Shown piece by piece: positions 17,254 through 26,286 of a stretch of 37,647 nt of DNA. The first letter of the stretch is position 1. Every line of letters begins with the position of its first letter. The notes beneath the pieces were generated by a model. It was given only the letters and a program-made list of their open reading frames with translations. It was not told the origin of the DNA and did not search any database. The stretch is taken from assembly GCA_021773195.1 (NCBI GenBank), contig JAJFKN010000043.1:1-37647 (forward strand). The letters run 5' to 3'. The translations under genes and the position numbers were made by a program. The DNA is from Gammaproteobacteria bacterium. Lineage in GTDB: Bacteria; Pseudomonadota; Gammaproteobacteria; JAKBBU01.

Positions 17254-17922
17254 TTAAAGCTTTTCTCGAATCCGCTTCATGGCTTGCGAGTGGATCTGGC
17301 AAACTCGTGATTCACTCACTTCTAGTACAGTACCAATTTCTTTAAGATTCAATTCTTCATCATAATAGAGCGATAGCACCAACTGCTCACGCTCGGACAA
17401 CGTGTCAAGAATGTCCGTTAATTGCTGACAAAATTCTTCTCTTTCTACGTGATTCTCAGGATTATAATTGGCAAAGGGGTTATTCAAATTATCATCACTT
17501 ATACCCACATCATCAAAACCATGGAGTCGCGAATCATTACTGTCCTTTTGCATCTTTTGTATCTCTTGGATAGAGACACCCATCTCTTGAGCAATTTCAG
17601 AAACATTAGCATCGCGACCATTGCGATGTTCTACCACTTGAGAAGCTTCAGAGATCATACGCGCATTGCGGTAAATAGAACGTGGCACCCAATCACCACG
17701 ACGCACTTCATCTAACATACTGCCACGAATGCGAATACCCGCGTAGGTTTCAAAACTAGCACCTTTGTCGGCATTGAAATGTTCTGCAGCGTCCATTAAG
17801 CCAATCATACCCACTTGGATCAAATCATCCACTTGGATATTATTGGGCAAGCGCCCCATCAAGTGGTGTGCAATACGTTTCACGAGGGGCATATGAGCCT
17901 TTACTAGAGCATCATGTTCCAT
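17254..17922 (-). CDS. fliA: RNA polymerase sigma-28 factor for flagellar genes
   Basis: FliA directs late flagellar and chemotaxis transcription. The 222 residues carry sigma region 2 (HMPLVKRIAHHLMGRLPNNIQVDDLIQVGMIGLMDAAEHF, then FETYAGIRIRGSMLDEVRRGDWVPR, diagnostic for sigma-28), region 3 (VSEIAQEMGVSIQEIQKM) and region 4 with the helix-turn-helix LNLKEIGTVLEVSESRVCQIHSQAMKRI. It is slightly shorter than E. coli FliA (239). Its ATG lies five bases after the fleN stop, with GAGGT upstream, so the two form an operon. No anti-sigma factor FlgM or motor gene is adjacent in this window. Confidence 0.95.
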   Translation of the reverse strand: MEHDALVKAHMPLVKRIAHHLMGRLPNNIQVDDLIQVGMIGLMDAAEHFNADKGASFETYAGIRIRGSMLDEVRRGDWVPRSIYRNARMISEASQVVEHRNGRDANVSEIAQEMGVSIQEIQKMQKDSNDSRLHGFDDVGISDDNLNNPFANYNPENHVEREEFCQQLTDILDTLSEREQLVLSLYYDEELNLKEIGTVLEVSESRVCQIHSQAMKRIREKL

Positions 17923-17927
17923 GACGA

Positions 17928-18797
17928 TTACCTCGACTCCTGTTGGGATAAATTATTTTCAACAAAAAACTCCGTGACACCACTAGATTCCTTTCTGGCA
18001 GGCCATTCTGATACACGTTTAGCTACTTGTTCTAAACGTTTTATAACTCGAGACTCGGGGGCATAATCCATTAAAGCCACCTGCTCTCTCGCCGCCAAAC
18101 TCACTCCCCTATCAAAGGGCAAATAACCTAAATAATCTATAAAAACAGGCCCTATATCAGCCGTCACTTCCATTAAGCGATTAAATACTTCACGTCCATC
18201 ATTGGCTGAATTGCCCATATTCACTAACACTCTAAAACGTCGCAATTGATAGCGCCCAAATAAAATATTAATTAACGCTGCTGTATCTACGATAGAGGTA
18301 GGCTCATTATTTAATACCAGAATAATTTCATGGCAAGCACAACAAAAGTTAAGACTGCTTTGATTGATACCTGACGCAGTATCTACAATTAAATAATCAA
18401 TATCTTCAGACAATCCATTAAATGCGCTGACCAAACCCATTTGGCCCAATGTAGGTAATGAAAATAAATCATGATAGCCACTGGCTGAGTGAATGAATTG
18501 CACACCATGAGGGCCTTGCACAATCACATCATTAAATTCACAATGACCTAGGACTACATCATTTAATGTATGCAAAGGTTCCATACCGATCATCACATGA
18601 ATATTGGCATTACCAAAATCGCCATCTAATAACATAACTCGATATTTCATTTTGCCCAATGCTAAAGCTACATTGAGCGCAATATGGGATTTACCCACAC
18701 CACCTTTTCCGCCTGCGATACAAATAGCTGATGCTGAGCTGGCAACAGCACGTGGATCATCCCAACGTCTATTGGCTGCATTGAATTCTGCGCTCAT
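17928..18797 (-). CDS. fleN: FleN/FlhG flagellar-number ATPase, MinD/ParA family
   Basis: FleN limits flagellar number and in Pseudomonas antagonises FleQ. The 289-residue protein has the deviant Walker A GGKGGVGKSHIALN (about 30-43), a Walker A' strand RVMLLDGDFGNANIHVMIGM with the LHTLNDVV segment typical of this family, and the Walker B-like YLIVDTASGINQSSLNF (about 137-153). A basic C-terminal region follows (VIKRLEQVAKRVSEW). The N-terminal 28 residues are not conserved. A ribosome site GGGAG lies before ATG 18797. It is followed by fliA and preceded by fleQ on the same strand. flhF, often next to this gene, is not in this window. Confidence 0.88.
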   Translation of the reverse strand: MSAEFNAANRRWDDPRAVASSASAICIAGGKGGVGKSHIALNVALALGKMKYRVMLLDGDFGNANIHVMIGMEPLHTLNDVVLGHCEFNDVIVQGPHGVQFIHSASGYHDLFSLPTLGQMGLVSAFNGLSEDIDYLIVDTASGINQSSLNFCCACHEIILVLNNEPTSIVDTAALINILFGRYQLRRFRVLVNMGNSANDGREVFNRLMEVTADIGPVFIDYLGYLPFDRGVSLAAREQVALMDYAPESRVIKRLEQVAKRVSEWPARKESSGVTEFFVENNLSQQESR

Positions 18798-18921
18798 AAC
18801 CTATTCTCCCTTCGGCTTAATTAAGGAGAAGCAAAATGCGTTCCAACTTTGGCAAATGCACTTATAAAACCAAAGGTATTGATTTATAAAAGATTTCATA
18901 CATATCTTAGGCACAGCAATA

Positions 18922-20337
18922 CTACAATTCCTCTCGATGGATGCCATATTTTCGCATTTTCTCCACTAAGGTAGTCCGCCTCAGGTTAAGAAACTGCGCA
19001 GCCCTGGCAACCACACCATCGCACTCTTCCAAAGCATACTTAATTAGCGTCTGCTCTGTTTTCACTAAATGGTCCTTTAGATCGATACCACTGCGCGGGA
19101 TGGTAGGCATTAAATTGGCGTTCCTATCCACGGGCTCAGCCTCAATATCAGGCTCTATCATCGCTTCACTAGGCGCTTCACCACAGAATTTACTGGGCAA
19201 TTGTTGCCGACTTACCATACCACCAGGGTATAAAATGGCTAACCTTTCCATGATATTTGCCAACTCACGCACATTACCAGGCCAATCATAATTGCATAAA
19301 GCCTCAATAGCATCGGGCATTAAATGAATGCTGCCATCACCTTGAGCTTCAATTCTTGATGCCAACTCATTGACAAGCAAAGGTAAATCTTCCAAGCGAT
19401 CACGCAAGGCAGGCATTTCGATAGGAAAAACATTAAGACGATAATACAAATCTTCACGAAAATCGCCTTGTTTAATGGCTTCTTCTAAATTACGATGAGT
19501 CGCAGAAACAACACGCACATTAACTTGAATGCTCTTATTGCTACCCACTCGTTCAAAACAACGTTCTTCCAACACGCGCAGTATTTTAACTTGCATAGCT
19601 AAAGGCATATCACCAATTTCATCTAAAAATAGCGTACCGCCCTCAGCCATTTCAAAACGTCCGGGACGGCTGGTAATAGCACCTGTAAAGGCACCCTTCT
19701 CATGACCGAATAATTCACTCTCCAATAAATCGGGAGGTATCGCTCCACAATTAACTGGTACAAAAGGCTTGCCTCTACGGTCAGAATAGTAATGTAAATT
19801 ACGTGCAACGACCTCTTTACCGGTGCCTGAATCACCGAGAATTAAAACATTAACATCACTGCCAGATACTTGTTCCATAAGGCGGCGTACCCGTTGGATG
19901 GCTGCAGATGAACCGACTAAACTGCGAAACAGGATAATGGGTTGGTTCACCCCTTCATTATCAACGATGGGATGCTGTTCTTGGTAAATCTGACATTGAT
20001 GCAAAACAGTTAATACATCCCCATATTTAAATGGTTGGGGTATGTTGCCTAACACAGGATACTTTGGATGAGGATTTTCAATATCGCCACCAATAGTTAT
20101 CATAGGCAGTTCAGGGTATTGCTCATGAACCTTCTTATAAAAAGTTTCATTATATGATTGACTGCAATCTTTACCGTAAATGATACACAAGACATCAGAG
20201 GTTTCTAAATTGCCTTCTTGCCAATCTTTCATCGTGATAATTTCAGCAGGCTCACCTAAGAATTCTAGAATAGTTGCCAAATCCTTGGCGCGCTGATGTT
20301 GCTCATCGAGAATTAAAATCCTGTAATCTCTACGCAT
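18922..20337 (-). CDS. fleQ: Sigma-54-dependent master flagellar regulator
   Basis: FleQ is an enhancer-binding protein that drives early flagellar genes with sigma-54. The 471 residues comprise an N-terminal FleQ-type receiver-like domain (about 1-120, [22 protein letters not shown]), a AAA+ domain (about 137-375) and a C-terminal Fis-type helix-turn-helix ([26 protein letters not shown], about 440-465). The AAA+ domain has Walker A GDSGTGKE (about 167), the sigma-54 contact loop GAFTGA (about 215), Walker [11 protein letters not shown] and the arginine-finger region [18 protein letters not shown]. The N-terminal domain lacks an obvious phosphoacceptor arrangement, as in known FleQ. Its own promoter is likely just upstream; fleN follows after about 120 bases. 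Confidence 0.92.
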   Translation of the reverse strand: MRRDYRILILDEQHQRAKDLATILEFLGEPAEIITMKDWQEGNLETSDVLCIIYGKDCSQSYNETFYKKVHEQYPELPMITIGGDIENPHPKYPVLGNIPQPFKYGDVLTVLHQCQIYQEQHPIVDNEGVNQPIILFRSLVGSSAAIQRVRRLMEQVSGSDVNVLILGDSGTGKEVVARNLHYYSDRRGKPFVPVNCGAIPPDLLESELFGHEKGAFTGAITSRPGRFEMAEGGTLFLDEIGDMPLAMQVKILRVLEERCFERVGSNKSIQVNVRVVSATHRNLEEAIKQGDFREDLYYRLNVFPIEMPALRDRLEDLPLLVNELASRIEAQGDGSIHLMPDAIEALCNYDWPGNVRELANIMERLAILYPGGMVSRQQLPSKFCGEAPSEAMIEPDIEAEPVDRNANLMPTIPRSGIDLKDHLVKTEQTLIKYALEECDGVVARAAQFLNLRRTTLVEKMRKYGIHREEL

Positions 20338-20370
20338 GTTACCGCTCTCAGTTAATGTCCATTACTTCAA

Positions 20371-20400
20371 TTAATAGTCTGTGATCCTATATAAAGTCAA
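20371..20400 (-). promoter_or_regulatory. Candidate sigma-70 promoter for fleQ
   Basis: On the minus strand TTGACT (20395-20400) is followed after 18 bases by TATTAA (20371-20376). The box lies about 35 bases upstream of the fleQ start codon and is the best match in the 169-base gap. Experimental support is lacking. Confidence 0.4.
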
Positions 20401-20506
20401 ATTTTCGACACTATAAAATGTCCATTAGGCCTAGTAAATTGATGAAGAAAGAATTTTTATAGAAGCAGAATGGAGCATATTTTGGCCATCTCCATGGCGT
20501 TTTGGA

Positions 20507-22027
20507 CTAGACAGAGTGGTTTCTAGGTAATAAACGAGCAATTGAAAAGGATATTAAGGCTAAAATGGCTACAACAACCATTGCTGTAGCAAAGGCATGA
20601 GTGTAAGAGTTGGCTGCTAATTGGCCAATCAGGTGGGCTTTATCGGGGGCTAATTTGGCAAGGGTTTGCTTCGCTAAGGTAGAGCCGGATTTTAAGCCTT
20701 GCAAGTGACGCATTTGAGATAAGCTCAAACCCAACTTGGCATGGCGTAGAGATTGAAAAAATTGATGGCGGTCAACACTTACCATGACAGAAGTCAGTAA
20801 CGCCAAACCCATACTGCCGCCTAATTGTCGAACGCAACCAGAAATACCCGATGCCATACCCCGGACACTTTCTGATACCGTCGTCAGTGCCGTAGTATAA
20901 CAAGGTGCTATAACCAGCGGGATACCAAAACCAAAAAATAAGAAACCCGGTAACAACCAATAATAATCTTGTTTGCCTGCCATCAGGGCAATCCATATAG
21001 CCCCCACCGTGGCCAAGGCTGTACCTAGACTCACAGGCATTCGTGCGCCGTATTTATCTCGCAAACGTCCGCCAATTGGCGCCATAAACATCACGGGCAA
21101 CGTCACAGGTAAAATTAATAAACCAGCCTCCCCTGGAGAAAAAGATAAAATATTTTGTAAAAATATACCCCAGAAAACAAAAACAATAAATGCCGCTTGA
21201 ATAAATAATAAAACCAACACACTACTAGTAAAGCTTTTATTAGCGAATAAACTAAAATCTATCAACGGGTTTTTACGCCTTCTTTCCACCATAGGCAACA
21301 AAATACAACCGATCATAGTCAAGGTAAATAAAGCTAATATGCTGAAAGAATGCCAACCCCAATCCACTACCTGCATCAATGCTGTAATAAAGCTGGCGAT
21401 GGTCACAGCCATTACAATACCGCCACGCCAATCAATGTTTCTCTTTTCCCGAATAGCCGGTTTAGGTACCACCAATAGCGTTAACAAAATACTAATAATT
21501 GCAATGGGGGCATTCACCCAAAAAACCCAACGCCAACTGGCATACTGTGTGAAGAAGCCACCCATGAGGGGACCCAAAGATAAAAAGATAGAGGCTATAG
21601 AGACGGTATACCCTGCCGCGCGGCCACGCTCATTCTCGGGAAAAGCAAACATCAATAGAACGCCGATGGTTGGCATCATGAGAGCGCCGCCCACGCCTTG
21701 CAGCGCACGATTTAGAATAATCCACCAGCCCGACGTAGCCATACCACAAAAAATCGATGCTAGCGTGAAAATAATCACACCAGTGATGTAAACCCGGCGT
21801 TGGCCAAACAAATCCCCTGCTCGCCCCCCCAGGATTAACAGTGACGACAACACCAAGAGGTAGGCATTTACAATCCATTGCAAGGACAAATTGCTCAGGC
21901 CCAACTGCTTCTGAATGGTTGGCAGTGAGACGGAAATGGCTGTTTGGTCAATAAATACCAACGAAAGTGTTAGGGATAAGGCAACTAAAACCCACCATTT
22001 ACGGTTTTCTTCTTTGATCTTCAACAT
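20507..22027 (-). CDS. DHA2-family (EmrB/QacA-type) multidrug exporter
   Basis: This is a proton-driven major-facilitator exporter of the 14-span DHA2 family, in the inner membrane. The first span carries the diagnostic FIDQTAISVSLPTIQKQLGLS and is followed by LQWIVNAYLLVLSSLLILGGRAGDLFGQRRVY (motif A GRAGDLFGQRR). Motif C-like GYTVSIASIFLSLGPLMGGFF comes next. The middle loop VVPKPAIREKRNIDWRGG and a second motif-A-like GGRLRDKYGAR mark the two halves. ATG 22027 is preferred; TTG 22045 would add six residues. It is monocistronic here, with no membrane-fusion (EmrA) or TetR gene adjacent, and its substrate is unknown. It ends 169 bases upstream of fleQ. Confidence 0.88.
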   Translation of the reverse strand: MLKIKEENRKWWVLVALSLTLSLVFIDQTAISVSLPTIQKQLGLSNLSLQWIVNAYLLVLSSLLILGGRAGDLFGQRRVYITGVIIFTLASIFCGMATSGWWIILNRALQGVGGALMMPTIGVLLMFAFPENERGRAAGYTVSIASIFLSLGPLMGGFFTQYASWRWVFWVNAPIAIISILLTLLVVPKPAIREKRNIDWRGGIVMAVTIASFITALMQVVDWGWHSFSILALFTLTMIGCILLPMVERRRKNPLIDFSLFANKSFTSSVLVLLFIQAAFIVFVFWGIFLQNILSFSPGEAGLLILPVTLPVMFMAPIGGRLRDKYGARMPVSLGTALATVGAIWIALMAGKQDYYWLLPGFLFFGFGIPLVIAPCYTTALTTVSESVRGMASGISGCVRQLGGSMGLALLTSVMVSVDRHQFFQSLRHAKLGLSLSQMRHLQGLKSGSTLAKQTLAKLAPDKAHLIGQLAANSYTHAFATAMVVVAILALISFSIARLLPRNHSV

Positions 22028-22242
22028 CTTTTCACTTAAATTCAATGAGTTAAAAATTTATTGTATAGCTAATTATCCCATAATCCGAGTGAGATACAAG
22101 ATTAATGTTTACCCCAGGCTAGAATGACAAAATCAAGAAAAACGCCATTGCCATGAGCTCGTTAAGTAGCCAAAATGATGCGTTATGGACTCTCGTGGCC
22201 AGGCACCTGGCAGTCACACAAGTAGGAATGGAGCTTTTAGGG

Positions 22243-22827
22243 ATGATACCTCGAATTTTATTATTTGCCATGACCGCTCTGGTTTTGGCCGGTTGCAGTA
22301 AAGCTAACTTTGCCCACTATAATATGGGACAGATGAAAATTGCTGCTAAAACTGATTACGAAACCATCGCCAACAATTGGCATGGCTATGGCACAGCAAC
22401 GTCAAACTATCAAACCATCGCCAATACCTGGAAAGGTGGCACTGTCCAACAGCTACAAAAAGCATGGGGACGACCCAGCAATAGCTTCACAGGTGGTGCT
22501 GGCAATAATGTTTACATCTATAGCATGGATACTTATCGCACCTTACCCGTTTACAACTGGTTTGGCTTACCCCAACAATTTGATCATGGTCCGGCATACC
22601 TGAATACAGGTTATACCTACTACCAAAATCAATGTGCCATTTGGGTCGAAAGCAAAGGTGGCGTCATTGTCAAAACCTATGCTCGAGGCAACAATTGTTT
22701 AGCCTCCACCGCTGAAGTTGGCAAGTACGCTAATCCTAGCAATGCCAAAGAAATCTACCGTAACCAAGTAGGCCAACGTTATTCAGCCATTGGCTCAGCA
22801 ACGCCCCCTGACAAATTCTGGGGCTAA
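22243..22827 (+). CDS. Outer-membrane-type lipoprotein of unknown function
   Basis: The 194-residue protein starts MIPRILLFAMTALVLAGC, a lipoprotein signal peptide with lipobox LAGC and the modified Cys at position 18; the next residue is Ser, which favours outer-membrane sorting. The mature part has two similar short stretches (TDYETIANNWHGYGT and SNYQTIANTWKGGT), then TVQQLQKAWGRPSN and GNNVYIYSMDTYRT, a pattern like the SmpA/OmlA-type small lipoproteins where a helix and G-x-P precede beta strands. That similarity is only general. ATG 22243 fits the signal peptide; the open frame extends to 22153, but that extension would bury the signal. A palindromic hairpin with a T-rich tail follows the stop by 24 bases. 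Confidence 0.72.
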   Translation: MIPRILLFAMTALVLAGCSKANFAHYNMGQMKIAAKTDYETIANNWHGYGTATSNYQTIANTWKGGTVQQLQKAWGRPSNSFTGGAGNNVYIYSMDTYRTLPVYNWFGLPQQFDHGPAYLNTGYTYYQNQCAIWVESKGGVIVKTYARGNNCLASTAEVGKYANPSNAKEIYRNQVGQRYSAIGSATPPDKFWG

Positions 22828-22850
22828 CAACGATTCTCCTTGAGCACTCA

Positions 22851-22884
22851 CCCCGGATGGTATAGCCACTCCGGGGTTTCTTTT
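22851..22884 (+). terminator. Repeat-family hairpin acting as terminator of the lipoprotein gene
   Basis: CCCCGGA (22851-22857) pairs with TCCGGGG (22870-22876), with inner stem TGG/CCA, a bulged C and loop TATAG, followed by TTTCTTTT. It has the same outer stem and one-base bulge as the solo repeats in dnaX and before galE, but the T-run makes it a credible rho-independent terminator. Confidence 0.7.
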
Positions 22885-22981
22885 ATCCATAAAAAACACA
22901 CTATTTCATCCTGTGTGAAGGGTCCCCTGTGGAGACAGCCGCAAAATTCCAGCAAGGCGTTTGATGCACCCCAGGATATCA

Positions 22982-23069
22982 CCCACGTCACCCCGGAATA
23001 TCACCCACGTCACCCCGGAGTATCACCCACGTCACCCCGGAATATCACCCATGTCACCCCGGAATTTTT
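22982..23069. repeat. Tandem 22-bp repeat, four units
   Basis: Four contiguous units start at 22982, 23004, 23026 and 23048. They share the core CGTCACCCCGGAATATCA with single-base changes (G for A in unit 2, T for C in unit 4), and the last runs into the composite repeat. A partial unit precedes at about 22969. Each unit contains the left end of the palindromic family (GTCACCCCGGAAT), so the array looks like amplification of that end. The rest of the 22828-23219 gap holds only the lipoprotein terminator and the composite repeat. Confidence 0.8.
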
Positions 23070-23143
23070 CGAAGAAAAATGTCCGGGGCCCAAAGCTGAG
23101 TAGAACGCTCCCTTGGGTCCCGCAGTCAAGCCGTGGGATGACA
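23052..23143. repeat. Composite palindromic repeat, copy 3 (92 bp)
   Basis: The ends TGTCACCCC (23052-23060) and GGGATGACA (23135-23143) are inverted. The left hairpin is CCCCGGA-ATTTTTC-GAA-GAAAAAT-G-TCCGGGG written by arms (23057-23088). An inner stem CCCAA/TTGGG (23089-23093, 23113-23117) and a right hairpin around TCCCGC/GTGGGA follow. The outermost pair is T-A, where copies 1 and 2 have C-G, a compensatory change. Confidence 0.75.
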
Positions 23144-23219
23144 GGGTTTGCCCCAGCAGAATATCCATCCCCTATGGAAACAGGCCTCAAAATTCCAACA
23201 AGGTAAGACTGCATGCATG

Positions 23220-23864
23220 CTAATGCATTTGTTTACTTCGCGCATCGGCCATGGCAGCAAGAATAGCTTTACCATCATCGCTATCAGAAGAATAGAATTG
23301 TAATAGCTGTTGCCAGTAATCAATAGCTTTGGAGTAATCTTGGCGCCCATAGGCATCTAGAGCCAACAAGTTCAACGCTTGTAGGTTTTTTGGTTCACGA
23401 GATTGTACCTGGATGATGATCTGTTTACTTGGCTGAGTTAGCCGTTGATGGTTTTCAAAAAACAATGCTTCGGCCAAGGTCATAAGAGTTACATCGTTGT
23501 CTGGCTGCAAGGCATTAGCCTTAGACAAAGCTTCAACGGACTGTGCATATTTACCTTGACGCAAATACAATTTACCCAACAAAAACCAGCCTTTTGAATC
23601 TTTGGGTTGCTTTTTCAGATGAGCATGAATCCTTGCAGTGACTTCGGGCACACCGTGGGATTTCACTAAAGCTTTGGCTTGCATTTGAATATTAAGATAA
23701 TCAGCATATTGTGCACTATGGCCAAAATAAAAATAACCAGAAGCTACCAATATTAAAAAGATACTGGCATAGCTTATTTTTTTGAGCCATGAAGAATTAA
23801 CCACTCGAATGAAATACAGTCCAATAAAGGAAAGAATAATTAATGTTAGCCAAAATAGTATCAT
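23220..23864 (-). CDS. ccmI: Shortened CcmI-like TPR protein of cytochrome c maturation
   Basis: CcmI presents apocytochrome c to the heme-ligation complex CcmFH. This 214-residue protein has two membrane spans (about 2-20 and 32-48) separated by only about a dozen residues, then a periplasmic TPR region (about 75-200: PKDSKGWFLLGKLYLRQGKYAQSVEALSKANALQPDN and LNLLALDAYGRQDYSKAIDYWQQL). Typical CcmI is near 400 residues with a longer loop between spans, so this is a compact version. ATG 23864 overlaps the ccmG stop as TGATG. It takes the place where ccmH would be expected; no CcmH with its redox CxxC motif is encoded in the operon. Confidence 0.75.
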   Translation of the reverse strand: MILFWLTLIILSFIGLYFIRVVNSSWLKKISYASIFLILVASGYFYFGHSAQYADYLNIQMQAKALVKSHGVPEVTARIHAHLKKQPKDSKGWFLLGKLYLRQGKYAQSVEALSKANALQPDNDVTLMTLAEALFFENHQRLTQPSKQIIIQVQSREPKNLQALNLLALDAYGRQDYSKAIDYWQQLLQFYSSDSDDGKAILAAMADARSKQMH

Positions 23865-24403
23865 CAACCTTCAGCCTGTTGTAAACGTTGAACCTTAGGC
23901 CAAATGGTATTTTCCCATAACTTCCAACTTATGGTCCCAACATGTCGATAACGAATGATGCCTTGCTTATCGATAATGTAAGTTTCAGGCGTTCCATACA
24001 CACCTAAACTGATAGCCGTATAACCTTCTTCATCAAACCCAGTACGGACATAGGGGTTGCCTTCATCACGCAAGAACTTCTGTGCTGAGTGCGCATTGTC
24101 TTTAAAATCCAACCCATAAATCGGCACATGATGAGTTTTGGCAATTTTCAAAAGCACAGGATGTTCCGCACGGCAACTCATACACCAAGTGGCCCATACA
24201 TTTAATAGAATCACTTTACCTTGAAAACTTTTATTACTAACCCGCTCTTGTGGCTTCATAACATCGGGCAAATTAAAATTAGGCATGGGTTCCCCAACAA
24301 TAACATTGGCATCAACTTTAACCTGTTGTTGGTGAATTCCCATCCATAATAACAACCCCAATAGAAAAAATATCAGCAAGGGCAATGTATAACGCCATCT
24401 CAT
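23864..24403 (-). CDS. ccmG: Thiol:disulfide interchange protein of cytochrome c maturation (CcmG/DsbE)
   Basis: CcmG is a membrane-anchored thioredoxin-like protein that keeps apocytochrome heme-binding cysteines reduced in the periplasm. The 179-residue protein has one N-terminal anchor (YTLPLLIFFLLGLLLWMGI) and a thioredoxin domain with active site WCMSC at about residues 72-76 after VILLNVWAT, the family segment YGLDFKDN and the cis-proline loop YGTPETYIIDKQGIIRYRH. ATG 24403 overlaps the ccmF stop by four bases (ATGA). The active-site pair is Cys-Met-Ser-Cys; many CcmG proteins have a Pro in the middle, so this is a small variation. Confidence 0.93.
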   Translation of the reverse strand: MRWRYTLPLLIFFLLGLLLWMGIHQQQVKVDANVIVGEPMPNFNLPDVMKPQERVSNKSFQGKVILLNVWATWCMSCRAEHPVLLKIAKTHHVPIYGLDFKDNAHSAQKFLRDEGNPYVRTGFDEEGYTAISLGVYGTPETYIIDKQGIIRYRHVGTISWKLWENTIWPKVQRLQQAEG

Positions 24404-26286
24404 GATGTGCTCCTTTGTAACTCAGGTTCACGTCTTCTAAATAAAGCTAACAACCCTCCCAGCGCAACCAACAGACCACCTAGCCATAGACCATTCATCA
24501 TGGGTTTAATATAGATACGCATTGACCAGGCATCATTACCTAGGTTTTCCCCGAGAGTCACATAAAAATCTTGCCATAGGTTGTCATTAATGGAGGGTTC
24601 ACTCTTTAACATACCATTTGCAATAAAACGTTGAACCTGCGGTTCTAACCGCCAAATCTTTGCACCCTTATTTTCAGTTACTTTAATTTGCGCCTTCATG
24701 CCACGGTAATTACTGGCATCCACTGGCACTAATTTTTCAAAGGTGAAGTGATATTGGCCAACAACCACATTTTCCCCGGGCTTGAGGGCAACATCTTTTT
24801 CAATACTGCTCATACTATTAAAAGCCACGCTAAAAATAACCACGGCAATACCCATATGAGAAATCAGCATGGGCAATTGTCTCGTATGTGTTTTTACTAA
24901 TAGATGCAATACGCAGAATAACAGCCATAAACTCAGCAGCACACCCATAATGGTTAAGACATCCGAATTATTATGCCTGCTAATGAAAAACGTCAGCCCA
25001 GCGGCTATTAAAAAGTAAAGCGAGGCGGACTTCCAAATCAACTGAGCATTTTTCCAACTTAAGCTGGGCGCCAACAGCATGAATAATAAAAAAGGCGCCA
25101 ACAGCGGTAAAAAAACTTGATTATAATAGGCCGGACCTACGGTTACTTCACCATGACCTATGATCATCATGATCATGGGGTACAGTATGCCAACTAACAA
25201 GACTAAACTGCCTAGCAATAATAAAATATTATTAGCTAATAGGGCCGTTTCACGAGAAAGGAAAGCGAAGGGACTATGGCTTTGCCAGTGAATCCCTCGA
25301 ATAGAATAAATCAGTAGTGCAATGCCACTTACCACGCCTAATAAGGCTAATAGTACTGCACCGCGCTTGGGGTCGTTGGCAAAAGCATGCACCGATACCA
25401 GCATACCGGAACGCACTAAGAAGGTGCCCAGCAAACTTAATAAAAAAGTAACCAGGGCAAGAAACAAACCGAAACTATAAAAAGTTTGACGTTTGTCACA
25501 TACGATTAAACAATGCAACAGAGCCGTGGCCGCCAGCCATGGCAATAAAGAAACATTTTCTACAGGGTCCCAAAACCAATAACCGCCCCACCCTAAAACA
25601 TGGTAAGCCCACCAGCTGCCTAATAGAATGCCTAAGGTCAAGAAACACCAAGCAGACGTCACCCAAGGACGTAGCCAACGGGCCCAGGGCAAACCTTTGT
25701 CTGGATACAATAAAAGCGCGATGGCCATAGCAAAAGCTACGCCACTGCCTACATATCCGGCATACAGTATAGGTGGATGAATAACTAGGCCGGGGTCTTG
25801 CAGCAAAGGATTTAAATCCATGCCATTACTAGGGAATAAAGGTAAAGAACGTTGAAATGGGTTGGACGTGAATAACATGAAAAATAGCATGCACACATTA
25901 ACTAGTGCCAGAATAGCTACCGTGCGACAACGCCAAATCAATGGTACAGACTTAGCAAAGGTTAAAAAGGCCATGCCCCAGGTTCCTAACATGAAAATCC
26001 AAAGAAGCATGGAACCGTCATGACCGCCCCAAGTTGCAGCCAAGCGATAATACCAAGGCAAATAACGATTAGAATTTTCTGCAATATAATTAACAGAAAA
26101 ATCATTGAATAAAAAACTCAACATTAGGGCTACAAAGCCCATGGCTAAGAATAGCCAATGGCCCACAGCTAGGTAAGGCAAATTAAGCGAAGAACCGCCA
26201 CGAGAAGATGTCAGTAACCAGCCTCCTTGGAATAAAGCTAAAATCAAGGCCATGATAATGGCTAATAACCCCACTTCAGGCAGCAT
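24400..26286 (-). CDS. ccmF: Heme lyase subunit CcmF
   Basis: CcmF is a multispan membrane protein that transfers heme from holo-CcmE to apocytochrome c. The 628 residues match the usual length. Seen in sequence: the N-terminal NYIAENSNRYLPWYYRLAATWGGHDGSMLLW region, LLQDPGLVIHPPILYAGYVG with a candidate heme-ligand His, and the WWD domain WAYHVLGWGGYWFWDPVENVSLLPWL (about 224-249). Many membrane spans follow, with a large periplasmic domain near the C-terminus and a final span. It overlaps ccmE by 11 bases and ccmG by four, so translation is coupled. Histidines expected for heme ligation are present. Confidence 0.95.
   Translation of the reverse strand: MLPEVGLLAIIMALILALFQGGWLLTSSRGGSSLNLPYLAVGHWLFLAMGFVALMLSFLFNDFSVNYIAENSNRYLPWYYRLAATWGGHDGSMLLWIFMLGTWGMAFLTFAKSVPLIWRCRTVAILALVNVCMLFFMLFTSNPFQRSLPLFPSNGMDLNPLLQDPGLVIHPPILYAGYVGSGVAFAMAIALLLYPDKGLPWARWLRPWVTSAWCFLTLGILLGSWWAYHVLGWGGYWFWDPVENVSLLPWLAATALLHCLIVCDKRQTFYSFGLFLALVTFLLSLLGTFLVRSGMLVSVHAFANDPKRGAVLLALLGVVSGIALLIYSIRGIHWQSHSPFAFLSRETALLANNILLLLGSLVLLVGILYPMIMMIIGHGEVTVGPAYYNQVFLPLLAPFLLFMLLAPSLSWKNAQLIWKSASLYFLIAAGLTFFISRHNNSDVLTIMGVLLSLWLLFCVLHLLVKTHTRQLPMLISHMGIAVVIFSVAFNSMSSIEKDVALKPGENVVVGQYHFTFEKLVPVDASNYRGMKAQIKVTENKGAKIWRLEPQVQRFIANGMLKSEPSINDNLWQDFYVTLGENLGNDAWSMRIYIKPMMNGLWLGGLLVALGGLLALFRRREPELQRSTS

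Noticed and set aside
21339..21791. 150-codon open frame opposite the DHA2 exporter
   Set aside because: Antisense to a clear membrane-protein gene; no ribosome site or recognisable domain.
22969..23069. Possible CRISPR array
   Set aside because: Units are contiguous 22-mers without spacers, and no cas gene is present.
22840..23103. Open frame of 87 codons rich in THVTPE and HPRHPG repeats
   Set aside because: It is a translation of the 22-bp tandem array and palindromic elements, with no ribosome site and no family resemblance.
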